Shown in pieces: positions 51,715 through 60,662 of a stretch of DNA of 64,000 nt (position 1 is the first letter of the stretch; every line of letters begins with the position of its first letter). The translations under genes and the position numbers were made by a program. Below the pieces are notes generated by a model, which saw only the letters and a program-made list of their open reading frames with translations, did not search any database and was not told the DNA's origin. This stretch comes from Geomonas anaerohicana (lineage in GTDB: Bacteria; Desulfobacterota; Desulfuromonadia; Geobacterales; Geobacteraceae): positions 558,001 through 622,000 of the forward strand of contig NZ_JAEMHL010000002.1 of NCBI RefSeq assembly GCF_016458305.1, written 5' to 3'.

Positions 51715-51789
51715 CGGTCAACCGCTGTAGTTGAAACGCCATAACGGTCGATGCCATCCCATGATAACATCAACAATAGGAGTTAGACG

Positions 51790-52656
51790 ATGAACCGAAT
51801 TCTCAGAACCTTGCCGCTGTTTGTTGCCCTGTTCCTCTTCTCCGCAGTCGCCTCGGTCTCCACCGGTTGGGCCGCCGAGCAGAAGAACCTGATCCTCGCC
51901 ACCACCACCTCCACCCAGGACTCGGGCCTTCTGGACGTGCTGATCCCGATCTTCGAGAAGCAGACCGGCTACTTCGTCAAGACCATCTCGGTCGGTTCCG
52001 GCCAGGCCATGAAGATGGGTGAGAAGGGCGAGGCCGACGTGCTGCTGGTGCACTCCCCGGACGCAGAGAAGAAGTTCATGGCCGACGGCTTCGGCGTGAA
52101 CCGCAAACTGGTCATGCACAACGACTTCATCGTCCTCGGACCGGCCAATGACCCGGCCAGAATCCGCGGCGCCATGACCGCTGCCGACGCCATCAAGGCC
52201 ATCGCCAGGGCCAACGCGCTGTGGCTCTCCCGCGGAGACAACTCCGGCACCCACGCCAAGGAGAAGGGGCTCTTCAAGGCCGCCGGTATCAACCCGGAAG
52301 GCCAGAAGTGGTTCCAGCAGACCGGCCTGGGCATGGGCGAGACGCTGAACGTTGCCGCCGAGAAGAAGGGGTACCTGCTGGCTGACCGCGGCACCTACCT
52401 GGCGCTCAACAAGAAGGCGCATCTCGGGCTCAACATCATGGTCCAGGGCGAGCCCAAACTCCTCAATATCTACCACGTCATCGAGGTGAACCCGGCCAAG
52501 TGGCCCAAGGTGAACAACGCCGGCGCCAGGGCGTTCGCCGATTTCATGGTCTCCAAGAAGACCCAGGAGATCATCTCCACCTTCGGCAAGAAGGAGTTCG
52601 GCTCGCCGCTGTTCTTCCCGGATGCTGGGAAGAAGCCGGAATCGCTGGGGCTGTAA
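51790..52656 (+). CDS. tupA: Tungstate ABC transporter, periplasmic binding protein
   Basis: 288 residues from ATG 51790 with TAGGAGTTA upstream. The signal peptide ends near STGWA (residue 28). The oxyanion-binding motif TTTSTQDSGLLD lies at about 38-49; TTTS is characteristic of TupA over ModA. Further binding segments are VHSPDAEKKFM and LSRGDNSGTH. Delivers tungstate for enzymes such as aldehyde or formate oxidoreductases. Followed by tupB after a 254-base repeat-filled gap. Confidence 0.93.
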   Translation: MNRILRTLPLFVALFLFSAVASVSTGWAAEQKNLILATTTSTQDSGLLDVLIPIFEKQTGYFVKTISVGSGQAMKMGEKGEADVLLVHSPDAEKKFMADGFGVNRKLVMHNDFIVLGPANDPARIRGAMTAADAIKAIARANALWLSRGDNSGTHAKEKGLFKAAGINPEGQKWFQQTGLGMGETLNVAAEKKGYLLADRGTYLALNKKAHLGLNIMVQGEPKLLNIYHVIEVNPAKWPKVNNAGARAFADFMVSKKTQEIISTFGKKEFGSPLFFPDAGKKPESLGL

Positions 52657-52705
52657 GGCAAATCCCCCCACCGTCTGAGAGAGGGCGGCAGAAGGGACGG
52701 CAGAA

Positions 52706-52903
52706 GGGACAGGCTCCGCAGGTGCCTGTCCCTTTAGCGGAACGCTCCTTTCAGCCGAGGCCAGCTTTTCCAAGTACAAAGGGGACAGGCACCTGCGGAG
52801 CCAGTCCCCGTGAAGCACAAAGGGGGACAGGCACCTGCGGAGCCAGTCCCCGTGAAGCACAAAGGGGGACAGGCACCTGGCGGAGCCAGTCCCCTCACGG
52901 AGG
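52706..52903. repeat. GGGGACAGGCACCTGCGGAG hairpin repeats, tandem 42-base units
   Basis: One inverted copy at about 52706-52733. Then three direct copies start at 52781, 52823 and 52865 with a 42-base period (unit plus GTGAAGCACAAAG linker); the last has one extra G. Each unit can fold as GGGGAC...GTCCCC with an inner GGC/GCC pair. The array lies between tupA and tupB and ends six bases before the tupB ribosome site. Confidence 0.85.
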
Positions 52904-52910
52904 AAGCTGA

Positions 52911-53609
52911 ATGGATGTAATTCTTGAAGGTCTCACTAAGGCGTTCCAGCTCCTCGCATCGCTCGATCGCGAGGTGCTGGGCATCGCCTGGCTGTCGCTC
53001 AAGGTCTCCGGGCTCGCGACGCTCTTCTCGCTGGTAATCGGTCTTTCCGTGGGGACGCTGGTGGCGCTCTCCAGCTTCCCGGGCAAGAAGATCCTGGTGA
53101 GCGTGGTGAACACGGGGATGGGGCTGCCGCCGGTGGTGGTGGGCCTCTTCGTATCCATCATGCTCTGGAGAAACGGCCCGCTCGGCTACCTGGAACTCCT
53201 CTACACGCCGACTGCCATCATCATCGCGCAGACCGTGATCGCGACCCCGATCGTCATGGGGGTCACCATCGGCGCCATGCAGAACCTTCCGGCGAACCTG
53301 AGGCTCCAGATTCTAGCCTTGGGCGCCACCCGGGCGCAGATGGTCTGGATGCTGATCAAGGAGGCGCGGCTGCCGCTCATGGCAGGCGTTATGGCGGGCT
53401 TCGGCGGGGTCATCTCCGAGGTGGGCGCCTCCATCATGGTCGGCGGCAACGTCCGGGGCTACACCCGCGTGCTCACTACCGCCACGGTGATGGAGACGGG
53501 TAGGGGCAACTTCGACATGGCCATTGCCCTGTCGGTGATACTTCTGCTATTCTGCTTCGCCGTCAACTACATCCTCACCTACATCCAGCAGCGGGAAAGG
53601 CCCAGATGA
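52911..53609 (+). CDS. tupB: Tungstate ABC transporter, permease
   Basis: 232 residues from ATG 52911 with GGAGG upstream. Five to six membrane helices. The EAA-type cytosolic loop is ALGATRAQMVWMLIKEARLP. GFGGVISEVGASIMVGGNVR is typical of TupB/WtpB. Forms the homodimeric channel. Stop overlaps tupC start by four bases. Confidence 0.93.
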   Translation: MDVILEGLTKAFQLLASLDREVLGIAWLSLKVSGLATLFSLVIGLSVGTLVALSSFPGKKILVSVVNTGMGLPPVVVGLFVSIMLWRNGPLGYLELLYTPTAIIIAQTVIATPIVMGVTIGAMQNLPANLRLQILALGATRAQMVWMLIKEARLPLMAGVMAGFGGVISEVGASIMVGGNVRGYTRVLTTATVMETGRGNFDMAIALSVILLLFCFAVNYILTYIQQRERPR

Positions 53610-54706
53610 CCCAGCAACAAAACCTGCTCGACCTGAAAGAGCTGAGGGTTGATCGAGGCGGCGTGACCGTGCTCGACATACCCTCTTTTTCTTTGTCACA
53701 AAACGAATTCGTTTCCCTGATCGGCCCCAACGGTGCCGGCAAGTCGACCCTGCTCCTGTCGCTTCTGGGGCTCATGAAGCATCAGACCGGCACCGTCACC
53801 TACCGGGGGGGCGCCGTCTCGTCCGAGGCACAGTGGCTGGAGCTGCGCCGCCGCATTGCCATGGTGCTGCAGGAGCCGCTTCTTTTCGATAGCACCGTCT
53901 TCGAAAACGTGGCCAGCGGCCTCAAGCTCAGGGGATTGGGGCGCGCCGAGATCAAGACCCGCGTCGCCACCTACCTGGAGCGTTTCAACCTCGCCCACAT
54001 GGGGCAACGCTCGGCGCGCAAACTCTCCGGCGGCGAGGCCCGGCGCGTGAGCCTCGCGCGAGCCTTCGCGGTGGAGCCCGAGGTGATTTTCTTCGACGAA
54101 CCCTTCGCCAACCTCGACCCTCCCACCCGGCAGGCCCTCACCGAAGACATGGACCGCATCATCCGGGACCGGGGCATCGCCGCCATCCTGGTCACCCACG
54201 ACCAGTCCGAGGCGCTCAGGATGTCACAGCGCATCGTGGTGATGAATCGCGGCAGCATCGTGCAGCAGGGCACCCCTGCGGAGGTGATGAACCACCCGGT
54301 GAACGAGTTCGTGGCGAACTTCGTCGGGATGGAAACCATCCTGGAGGGGGAGGTTGTCAGAAACAACGATCAGCAGATGGCCGTGATGGTGGCCGGACGG
54401 GAAGTGGACACCATCGGGGACGCTGAGCCCGGCGCCCAGGTCTACTGCTGCATCCGGCCGGAAAACGTCACCATCAGCGTGAGCCACCCCGACGAAAAAA
54501 GCAGCGCGAGGAACCTGTACCCTGGGCGGGTCACGGACGTGGCTTCCATGGGGCCGTTTCTGCGGCTGCAGTTGGATTGCGGCTTTCCGCTCACTTCCTA
54601 CGTGACCCGTGAATCGTTCGCCAAGCTCGAGCTGTGCGAGGGGAGGGATGTCTACGCCTCCTTCAAGGCCACCTCGGTTCATCTCATCCGCAGGCGGGCC
54701 GCGTAA
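53606..54706 (+). CDS. tupC: Tungstate ABC transporter, ATP-binding protein
   Basis: 366 residues from ATG 53606. Walker A GPNGAGKSTLLLSLLGL, signature LSGGEARRVSLARAF, Walker B VIFFDEPFANLDP and the switch His in LVTHDQSEAL. The C-terminal extension (about 245-366) is a TOBE-like domain (VYCCIRPENVTISV), which can bind the oxyanion and give feedback inhibition of transport. Last gene of the tup unit; no terminator seen. Confidence 0.93.
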   Translation: MTQQQNLLDLKELRVDRGGVTVLDIPSFSLSQNEFVSLIGPNGAGKSTLLLSLLGLMKHQTGTVTYRGGAVSSEAQWLELRRRIAMVLQEPLLFDSTVFENVASGLKLRGLGRAEIKTRVATYLERFNLAHMGQRSARKLSGGEARRVSLARAFAVEPEVIFFDEPFANLDPPTRQALTEDMDRIIRDRGIAAILVTHDQSEALRMSQRIVVMNRGSIVQQGTPAEVMNHPVNEFVANFVGMETILEGEVVRNNDQQMAVMVAGREVDTIGDAEPGAQVYCCIRPENVTISVSHPDEKSSARNLYPGRVTDVASMGPFLRLQLDCGFPLTSYVTRESFAKLELCEGRDVYASFKATSVHLIRRRAA

Positions 54707-54713
54707 ATAGCGC

Positions 54714-54742
54714 TTTGCAAAAGATCGCTTGTACCTTATATT
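54714..54742 (+). promoter_or_regulatory. Promoter of the DUF2845 gene
   Basis: TTGCAA at 54714-54719, 17-base spacer, TATATT at 54737-54742. Confidence 0.6.
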
Positions 54743-54782
54743 CCTGTCTGTTTTGCCAACAGAAGAACAAGGAGGAAAGAGC

Positions 54783-55118
54783 ATGAAAAAAGCCGTTAAC
54801 CTGGTCGCCGCCCTCTCGGCCGTCGTGGTGCTGTCTGCCGCCGCTTATGCCGACAGCGACACCGTGAGGTGCAAAGGTGGCATCGTGTCCGTCGGCGACT
54901 CTGCGGGAGAGGTGCTTGCCAAGTGCGGCCAACCCGCCACGACGACGCAGAGTTCCAAGAAGGTGGTGCAGAAGGACCAGTCCGGCCCCACCAAGAGCAT
55001 TACCAATATCATCGTCGACAATTGGATCTTCAACTTCGGCCGCAATGAGTTTCAGTACCAGCTGGAACTGCAGGATGGCCGCGTCTCCCGCATCCAGAGC
55101 CTCGATTACGGTTACTAG
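54783..55118 (+). CDS. DUF2845 secreted protein
   Basis: 111 residues from ATG 54783 with AGGAGGAAAG upstream. A cleavable signal peptide ends AYA (residue 23). The mature part has VRCKGGIVSVGDSAGEVLAK, CGQPATT and DNWIFNFGRNEFQYQLELQD, the DUF2845 pattern with two cysteines that may pair. Function unknown; resembles small periplasmic proteins of the SmpA/OmlA type in strand order. Confidence 0.87.
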   Translation: MKKAVNLVAALSAVVVLSAAAYADSDTVRCKGGIVSVGDSAGEVLAKCGQPATTTQSSKKVVQKDQSGPTKSITNIIVDNWIFNFGRNEFQYQLELQDGRVSRIQSLDYGY

Positions 55119-55195
55119 AATTCACCGAAAGAGAAGTTGTCCCGGTAGTTCCGGGTAACGAGGAGCAGCTGCCACAAAGCGTGACACGCGACCCG

Positions 55196-55391
55196 AGGTT
55201 CCCCCCTTTGCGAAGGGGGGACAGGGGGGATTTCCCTCTCTCGGCCCCAAAGCATCAAAAGCAAATCCCCCTAAATCCCCCTTTGTGAAAGGGGGGACTT
55301 TTTCCATTTCCCTTTGTTGAAGGGGGACTTTCAACATAAAGGGGACAGAAATTACAAGGGGACAGGCACCTTGCGGAGCCAGTCCCCCTCC
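55196..55391. repeat. Mixed intergenic repeats upstream of mntP
   Basis: In the gap 55119-55400 there are CCCCCCTTTGCGAAGGGGGG (55200-55219), an inverse relative near 55264-55300 and one GGGGAC...GTCCCC unit at 55358-55387. The latter ends directly before the mntP ribosome site. No yybP-ykoY manganese riboswitch signature was found. Confidence 0.7.
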
Positions 55392-55400
55392 GGAGTTTTG

Positions 55401-55964
55401 ATGGATTGGATCAGCATCTTCGGCATCGCCCTGGCCCTGGCCATGGATGCCTTCGCCGTCGCCCTGGCTACCGGCGCGGTATTGAACCCGGTCACCGGGC
55501 GGCACCTGTTCCGCCTCGGCTTTCATTTCGGCCTGTTCCAGGCACTCATGCCCATCGCGGGGTGGCTGCTCGGCCTCACGGTCCAGAAGTGGATCACCGC
55601 CTACGACCATTGGATCGCCTTCGGCCTCCTGGCCTATGTCGGCGGCAGGATGATCGTGGAGGCCTTCGAGGAGGACGAGGATAATTCGCCCTCCGACCCG
55701 ACCAAGGGGCTCACCATGGTGATGCTCTCGGTCGCCACCAGCATCGACGCCTTCGCGGTCGGGTTGTCGCTGGCCATGCTCGGGGTGAGCGTGTGGGTCC
55801 CTTGCGTGGTCATCGGTCTCGTCGCGGCGGTGTTGACCGTGGCCGGCATGCTCTTGGGGCGCCGGCTTGGGGACAACTGGGGCAAGCGCGTCGAGGTATG
55901 CGGCGGGGTGGTGCTTTGCCTGATCGGTCTCAAGATCCTGCTGGAGCACACGCTTTTAAAGTGA
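55401..55964 (+). CDS. mntP: Manganese efflux pump MntP
   Basis: 187 residues from ATG 55401 with CCGGAG upstream. Six membrane helices in two inverted halves, each with the DxxA(A/V) motif: LALAMDAFAVALATGA near residue 15 and VATSIDAFAVGLSLAM near 115. An acidic loop EEDEDNSPSD lies between halves. Exports Mn2+. Its usual upstream riboswitch is not apparent here; the leader is repeat sequence. Confidence 0.93.
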   Translation: MDWISIFGIALALAMDAFAVALATGAVLNPVTGRHLFRLGFHFGLFQALMPIAGWLLGLTVQKWITAYDHWIAFGLLAYVGGRMIVEAFEEDEDNSPSDPTKGLTMVMLSVATSIDAFAVGLSLAMLGVSVWVPCVVIGLVAAVLTVAGMLLGRRLGDNWGKRVEVCGGVVLCLIGLKILLEHTLLK

Positions 55965-56140
55965 GTGGGCGGGTATCATTTGTCGGCCCCCGCACGATCT
56001 TCTTTCAAATACTGTCAAGTCTCCTTCCTGTAAACATTGAAGGAGGCTTGAAGTGTCATAAAATCTCTGTATATTTTCCCAATCACAAGTAGCCGCTCGT
56101 CTGATCCCGATGTAAGAGATTGTCTATAACAGAGGGCCGA

Positions 56141-57853
56141 GTGACAGATCCTCTCAACCCCAGCGAAGAACTGTGTCGCTTCATCATCGATACGATTCCC
56201 CAGATCGTCTGGACAGCCAGGCCCGACGGCGCCCAGGACTTCGCCAACCTGCGCTGGTACGAGTTCAATGGCCTGATTCCCGGCGAGCCCGACCCGGAGC
56301 CATGGCGCAGCATCATCCATCCCGACGACGTCGAAATCACCGCACAAAAATGGAAGCATTCTCTTGAGACCGGGGAGCCCTACAGCTGCCTGCACCGCAA
56401 CCGGAGGTTCGACGGGCAGTACCGCTGGGTGCTGTCGCGGGCAATCGCGCAGAAGGATGCCGACGGCCGCATCGTGCGCTGGATCGGCAGCGGCACCGAT
56501 ATCACCGAGCAGAAGGTAGCCGAGGCCGAGCTGATCAAGTACCGTGATCACCTGGAGGATCTGGTCCGGGAACGGACCGAGGAACTGGTGGCGGCCAAGG
56601 AGCGGGCCGAGGTGGCGACGCGCGCCGTCCTGGAAGCGAACGACCTGCTGGAAATGCGGGTCGAGGCCCGCACCGCCGAACTGCGCAAGACCGAGAAGGA
56701 CCTGCGCCAGGCGCAGAAGATGGAGGCTATCGGCACGCTCGCCGCCGGTATCGCCCACGACTTCAACAACATCCTCACCTCCATCTTGGGCTTTACCGAC
56801 ATGGTGCTGCACAAGGTGCCCGAAGGGGGCGTGGGGCGGTCGGAAATGCAGCAGGTCTTCATCGCGGCGCAGCGGGCGGCGGACCTGGTGCGCCAGATCC
56901 TCAGCTTCAGCAGGCACACCGAGCAGGAAAAAAAGCCGGTGCACCTGGCGGCCGTCATCGAGGACGCCTTCCGCCTGCTGCGTTCCTCGCTCCCCACCTC
57001 CATCGCCATGGTCAAGGAGATCGAGGTTGCGCCCGACGACGACAAGGTGCTCGCCGACCCCACCCAGTTGCACCAGGTGCTGATGAACCTCGGCACCAAC
57101 GCCGCCCATGCCATGCTCCCAGAAGGTGGCACCCTGACTGTTTCGCTGCAGGCGGTTGCGGCCGGCTCTCCCCAACTGGCCCCGTATCCTTTCCTCGACC
57201 CCGTGGATCACCTGCATCTGTGCGTGCGCGACACCGGCCGCGGCATGGAAAGCCGCATGCTGGAGCGGATCTTCGACCCCTATTTCACCACCAAGCCGGC
57301 AGGGGAGGGGACCGGCCTCGGCCTGGCCGTGGTCCAGGGTATCGTGAAGAATCACGGCGGCGTCATCACCGTGCACAGCGAGCCGGGTGCGGGCACCTGC
57401 TTCGAGGTTTTACTCCCGGCCGTCTCCCTGGAGATCCAGCGCGAAGAGGAGGTGCCGGAGCAACTGCTGCAGGGAAACGAGCGGGTGCTGTTCGTGGACG
57501 ACGAGGAGTCTCTCACCGTGCTGGGCCAGGGGATCTTGGAGAGCCTGGGCTACAGCGTGGTCACCGCCGGCAGCAGCGCGGCTGCACTGAATCTTTTCCG
57601 GGCCGATCCCTCCCGCTTCGACCTGGTGATCACCGACCTCACCATGCCGGGACTGTCGGGGAAGTCCCTGGCCAAGGAGATCTCCACGCTGCGCCCCGAC
57701 ATCCCCATCATCCTCTGCACCGGTTTCAAAGAGACCGTCGACGAAAGAGATGCCGAGTACGGCATCCGTGCCTGCCTGATGAAACCGTACACGTCGCGCA
57801 CCCTGGGGAGGACCATCCGCCAGGTGCTGGATCACAAACCCGATAAGCGTTAA
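56141..57853 (+). CDS. PAS-histidine kinase-receiver hybrid
   Basis: 570 residues from GTG 56141 with AGAGGG upstream (TTG 56120 also possible). A PAS/PAC domain (about 10-125) ends WIGSGTDITEQK. A coiled coil runs about 128-190. HisKA has His206 in AAGIAHDFNNIL. The ATPase domain has NLGTNAAHAM, DTGRGM and GTGLGLAV. The C-terminal receiver (about 445-565) has VLFVDDEES, acceptor Asp in VITDLTMPGLSG and Lys in LMKPYT. No membrane segment; a soluble sensor. No adjacent output regulator, so the output is probably a distant HPt or receiver. Confidence 0.92.
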   Translation: MTDPLNPSEELCRFIIDTIPQIVWTARPDGAQDFANLRWYEFNGLIPGEPDPEPWRSIIHPDDVEITAQKWKHSLETGEPYSCLHRNRRFDGQYRWVLSRAIAQKDADGRIVRWIGSGTDITEQKVAEAELIKYRDHLEDLVRERTEELVAAKERAEVATRAVLEANDLLEMRVEARTAELRKTEKDLRQAQKMEAIGTLAAGIAHDFNNILTSILGFTDMVLHKVPEGGVGRSEMQQVFIAAQRAADLVRQILSFSRHTEQEKKPVHLAAVIEDAFRLLRSSLPTSIAMVKEIEVAPDDDKVLADPTQLHQVLMNLGTNAAHAMLPEGGTLTVSLQAVAAGSPQLAPYPFLDPVDHLHLCVRDTGRGMESRMLERIFDPYFTTKPAGEGTGLGLAVVQGIVKNHGGVITVHSEPGAGTCFEVLLPAVSLEIQREEEVPEQLLQGNERVLFVDDEESLTVLGQGILESLGYSVVTAGSSAAALNLFRADPSRFDLVITDLTMPGLSGKSLAKEISTLRPDIPIILCTGFKETVDERDAEYGIRACLMKPYTSRTLGRTIRQVLDHKPDKR

Positions 57854-57870
57854 CCATAAGGAGGTCAGGC

Positions 57871-58311
57871 ATGTGGAACTACGTAACCCAGGCCCTCACC
57901 GCGCTGGTGTGCTTCGCTTTCATGGTGCTGTTCATGACCGCCGCCGTGAAGCGCGGCGTCTCGGTGCAGTTTTCCATGCTGGTGCTCTCGCTGGTGCTCA
58001 CGGTGAGCTTCGCCGCCTGGTCGGCGGGAGACTGGGGCATGTGGCCGGCCTGGAAGTCCGCGGTGCCTCTGTTGTTGGCGGCGGGAGCGTGCAGCGTGCT
58101 TGGCAACTGGGCCATGTTCATGGCCACCTCCTCGAGCGCCAATGCGGGTTACGCGCTGGCCATCATCGGCTGCCAGTCCGCGTTGGTGCTGCTGCTTTCC
58201 TGGTGGTTCCTGGGGGGGGAGATGCATTGGCTGCGCCTGGTCGGTATCGCCACCTGCATCCTGGGCGTGATCATCATCAGTTGGCCGGTCGCCCCGGCCG
58301 TGAAAGGATAA
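57871..58311 (+). CDS. Half-size EamA/DMT-type membrane protein
   Basis: 146 residues from ATG 57871 with AAGGAGG upstream. Five hydrophobic helices. The final GYALAIIGCQSALVLLLSWW and LRLVGIATCILGVIIISWP are EamA-like. Full DMT exporters have ten helices, so this one should act as a dimer. Substrate unknown. Confidence 0.82.
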   Translation: MWNYVTQALTALVCFAFMVLFMTAAVKRGVSVQFSMLVLSLVLTVSFAAWSAGDWGMWPAWKSAVPLLLAAGACSVLGNWAMFMATSSSANAGYALAIIGCQSALVLLLSWWFLGGEMHWLRLVGIATCILGVIIISWPVAPAVKG

Positions 58312-58320
58312 AGGCGCTGT

Positions 58321-58596
58321 TCAGGCGGTGCGGGGAGAGGTATGGGGCCAGGCCGTGGTGATGTGCAGCGCGGCACGGCGTTCACGGCAGTTGACTGTTA
58401 TGGTGACAGGGGTGAGCGCCTCGATGATCAGTGTCTCGCCGCGCACCACCGTCAGACGCGTCCCCTCCTGCGGGCAGTAATCCCGGGTATCCGAGGAGCG
58501 GGTGAGCCAGATCGCTCCGGCGACCAGCGACAGCGACTCGATGGCGTCATCCGCCTGCAGCGTGATGATTTCTCCTTTAGCCAACAGGTAACGCAT
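58321..58596 (-). CDS. DUF2917 family protein
   Basis: 91 residues from ATG 58596 with GAGGAGG upstream. A small beta protein: GEIITLQADDAIESLSLVAG, AIWLTRSSDTRDYCPQEGT and RLTVVRGETLIIEALTPVTI match the DUF2917 cupin-like pattern. Cytosolic, function unknown. Converges on the EamA-like gene with nine bases between stops. Confidence 0.87.
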   Translation of the reverse strand: MRYLLAKGEIITLQADDAIESLSLVAGAIWLTRSSDTRDYCPQEGTRLTVVRGETLIIEALTPVTITVNCRERRAALHITTAWPHTSPRTA

Positions 58597-58698
58597 GAAA
58601 ACCTCCTCTCAAAACTTCTTTCAACCTGTTCAATAGTGCATTCCGGCGTCACCCCAACTGCTGTTCACAAGCGCTGCACGCGGCCTGACGTTCCCCCC

Positions 58699-58825
58699 TT
58701 TGATCTCGTTCCCAAGGTCCGCCTTGGGAACGCAAAACCTCTCAGAAGCTCCAGCTTCCCTCTGGATACATAGCTGGAACTTTGCGCCATATGGGGTTCC
58801 CAAGTTGGAGCTTGGGAACCAGGGA
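58699..58825 (+). repeat. GTTCCCAAG mosaic repeat, copy 4
   Basis: Same orientation as copy 1. Lies in the 58597-58867 gap between the DUF2917 start and the GlxA-type gene's stop; no gene in that gap. Confidence 0.8.
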
Positions 58826-58867
58826 AAGGGGCGACAGAGGGGATTTGCTGCTGGGGCGATGAACTCT

Positions 58868-59842
58868 TCAGAACCTGGTCCGGTAGGCGAGCGGGGTGAC
58901 CCCGACCTCGCGGATGAAGACGCGCCGCATCTGTTCGGCGCAGGTAAAGCCGCTGTCTCGGGCCACGCGTTCCAGCGGCAGGGTAGTTTCCTCCAGTAGG
59001 GCTACCGAGTGTTCCAGCCGGAGCTGGTCGAGGTACTTGGCCGGTGTTTTCCCGGTCTCGCGCAGGAACACACGGGCGAAGTTGCGCGGGCTCATCGCCG
59101 CCCGCTGTGCCAGGTCCTCCACCGTCGCCTTGCTGCACGGGTTCTCCCTGAGCCAGGCAAGGAGCGGCGCCATCTGCCCCCCCTCGACCATCTGGGCCCG
59201 CAGTTGCGTGCTGAACTGGGCCTGCCCCCCTGGACGTTTCAGGAACATCACCAGGCGCCGTGCCACTGTCAGCGCCAGCTTCTTGCCGAAATCCTCCTCC
59301 ACCAAGGCCAGTGCCAGGTCCATGCCTGCGGTCACCCCGGCCGAAGTCGCCACCGAACCGTCCCGGGTGTAGATGGCGTCGTTTTCCACCTGCACCTCCT
59401 GGTAGTTGCGCAGCCGCTCCAGGTCCATCCAGTGCGTCGTCGCCCGTTTTCCTTGCAAGAGCCCGGCCTCGGCCAGAATGAGCGCTCCAGTGCAGACCGA
59501 AACCAGCCGCCGCGCCCGCGGCCCTTCTGTCGCCAGCCAAGAGAGGAAACGTTCGTCTTTCATGACCCGATCCAGCGCGTCATCCGGGCTCCCCGGAACC
59601 AGGATGGTGTCCGCCTTTTCCGGCAACTCCTCCCAGGCGTGGTCCGCCACGATGCGCACCCCTGGGCAGGTGGTGAACGGTCCTTCCTTTTCGGCCAGGA
59701 TGACGATGCGGTAGCCCGGGCGCTGCGGCTCCAACTCGCCCAGACATCGGTTCAGCATGTTGAACACCTCGATCGGCCCGGTCACGTCCAAGAGTTCCGC
59801 CCCTTCGTAGGCGGCGACCGCAATAGTGATTGGCGCGTCCAT
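58868..59842 (-). CDS. GlxA-type regulator (DJ-1/PfpI domain plus AraC helix-turn-helix)
   Basis: 324 residues from ATG 59842 with CGAGGAGG upstream. The N-terminal class-I-amidotransferase-like domain (about 1-190) keeps Cys117 in SVCTGALILAEAGLL, the nucleophile-elbow position, but acts as a ligand sensor in this family. The AraC DNA-binding part (about 220-320) has two HTH units: VEDLAQRAAMSPRNFARVF and LERVARDSGFTCAEQMRRVF. Target genes cannot be told; the neighbours are divergent or unrelated. Confidence 0.92.
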   Translation of the reverse strand: MDAPITIAVAAYEGAELLDVTGPIEVFNMLNRCLGELEPQRPGYRIVILAEKEGPFTTCPGVRIVADHAWEELPEKADTILVPGSPDDALDRVMKDERFLSWLATEGPRARRLVSVCTGALILAEAGLLQGKRATTHWMDLERLRNYQEVQVENDAIYTRDGSVATSAGVTAGMDLALALVEEDFGKKLALTVARRLVMFLKRPGGQAQFSTQLRAQMVEGGQMAPLLAWLRENPCSKATVEDLAQRAAMSPRNFARVFLRETGKTPAKYLDQLRLEHSVALLEETTLPLERVARDSGFTCAEQMRRVFIREVGVTPLAYRTRF

Positions 59843-59984
59843 GGCACCTCCTCGTTTCTACTCCTTGCTAGCCTGCCGGAATGATTGCACAACGCCGGCT
59901 CACGTTCAAGGACAACGAACCAGCAGATCCTGCCATTTTATGGCAGGGGTAAAGGCTAGCGGGATTGCCGGCAGAGGACGAAAC

Positions 59985-60020
59985 GAAAAAAAGCCCCGTC
60001 TATAGGACGGGGCTTTTTTG
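59985..60020. terminator. Bidirectional terminator after the ferritin-like gene
   Basis: AAAAAAAGCCCCGTC (to 60000), loop, GACGGGGCTTTTTT (60006-60019). On the minus strand it closes the ferritin-like transcript. Confidence 0.9.
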
Positions 60021-60038
60021 TACAGATAAGCCGAGAGG

Positions 60039-60542
60039 CTATCCCCTCATTGCTCCCACCAGCAGCTCGTAATCCTCCAGCAGCGCCTGTAAGTCCTCTT
60101 CGTGCTCGACCTCCTGCTGCAAAATGGTGAGCACCATGTTGTAGGTGACCGGGTCCTTCTCGCGGGTCAGGTCCAAAAGCTTCTTGTACACGCCGATGGC
60201 GCACTGCTCGCCCCTGATGTTCTGCTCCAGGATGGTCTTCACGAAGGGATCATCGGGCGCGTCGTAGCCGCAGTTGGTGAACTTGTACCATTCCTCGGGC
60301 TTGGTAACCGGGGTGCCGCCCAGCTGGATGATGCGCAGCGCCACCAGGTCGGCGTGTGCCAGTTCCTCGGTGGCGTGCACCAAGAGCTCGGCGCCGACCG
60401 CGTCTTTCATCGGCCCCTTGACCAGCTTGGCACCCAGCCAGTACTGGTAATAGGCAAACCACTCGTCGCAGAAGGCGCGGTTCAAGAGGTTGAGCAGTTC
60501 CTCGACGTCCATGCCGACTATTTCACGTCCCTTAGATCCCAT
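60039..60542 (-). CDS. Ferritin-like diiron protein (Dps-like/bacterioferritin-like)
   Basis: 167 residues from ATG 60542, which is eight bases from GGAG; an ATG at 60548 is also possible. A four-helix bundle shows all diiron ligands: Glu27, Glu60-x-x-His63, Glu112 and Glu144-x-x-His147. Cys25 and Cys114 lie two residues from Glu27 and Glu112, so a thiol pair beside the metal site is possible, as in archaeal Dps-like 'thioferritins'. Likely iron storage or peroxide detoxification. Own promoter (60599-60626) and terminator. Confidence 0.87.
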   Translation of the reverse strand: MGSKGREIVGMDVEELLNLLNRAFCDEWFAYYQYWLGAKLVKGPMKDAVGAELLVHATEELAHADLVALRIIQLGGTPVTKPEEWYKFTNCGYDAPDDPFVKTILEQNIRGEQCAIGVYKKLLDLTREKDPVTYNMVLTILQQEVEHEEDLQALLEDYELLVGAMRG

Positions 60543-60598
60543 ACCCATATCTCCTTTGGTCTTTGTAGTGTCAGTGGGAATAACGCCAGACTCAAAGG

Positions 60599-60626
60599 AG
60601 TATACTGGCGCTTTGTCATTGCGCAA
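60599..60626 (-). promoter_or_regulatory. Promoter of the ferritin-like gene
   Basis: On the minus strand TTGCGC (60626-60621), 16-base spacer, TATACT (60604-60599). It supports a start codon near 60542 and not at the upstream in-frame ATG. Confidence 0.6.
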
Positions 60627-60662
60627 TCAGTGCCGTCTGCGCCCTAAGACAGTAGCAAAAGG

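Noticed and set aside
55119-55400. yybP-ykoY manganese riboswitch before mntP
   Set aside because: The conserved loop sequences are not found; the leader consists of two dispersed repeat families.
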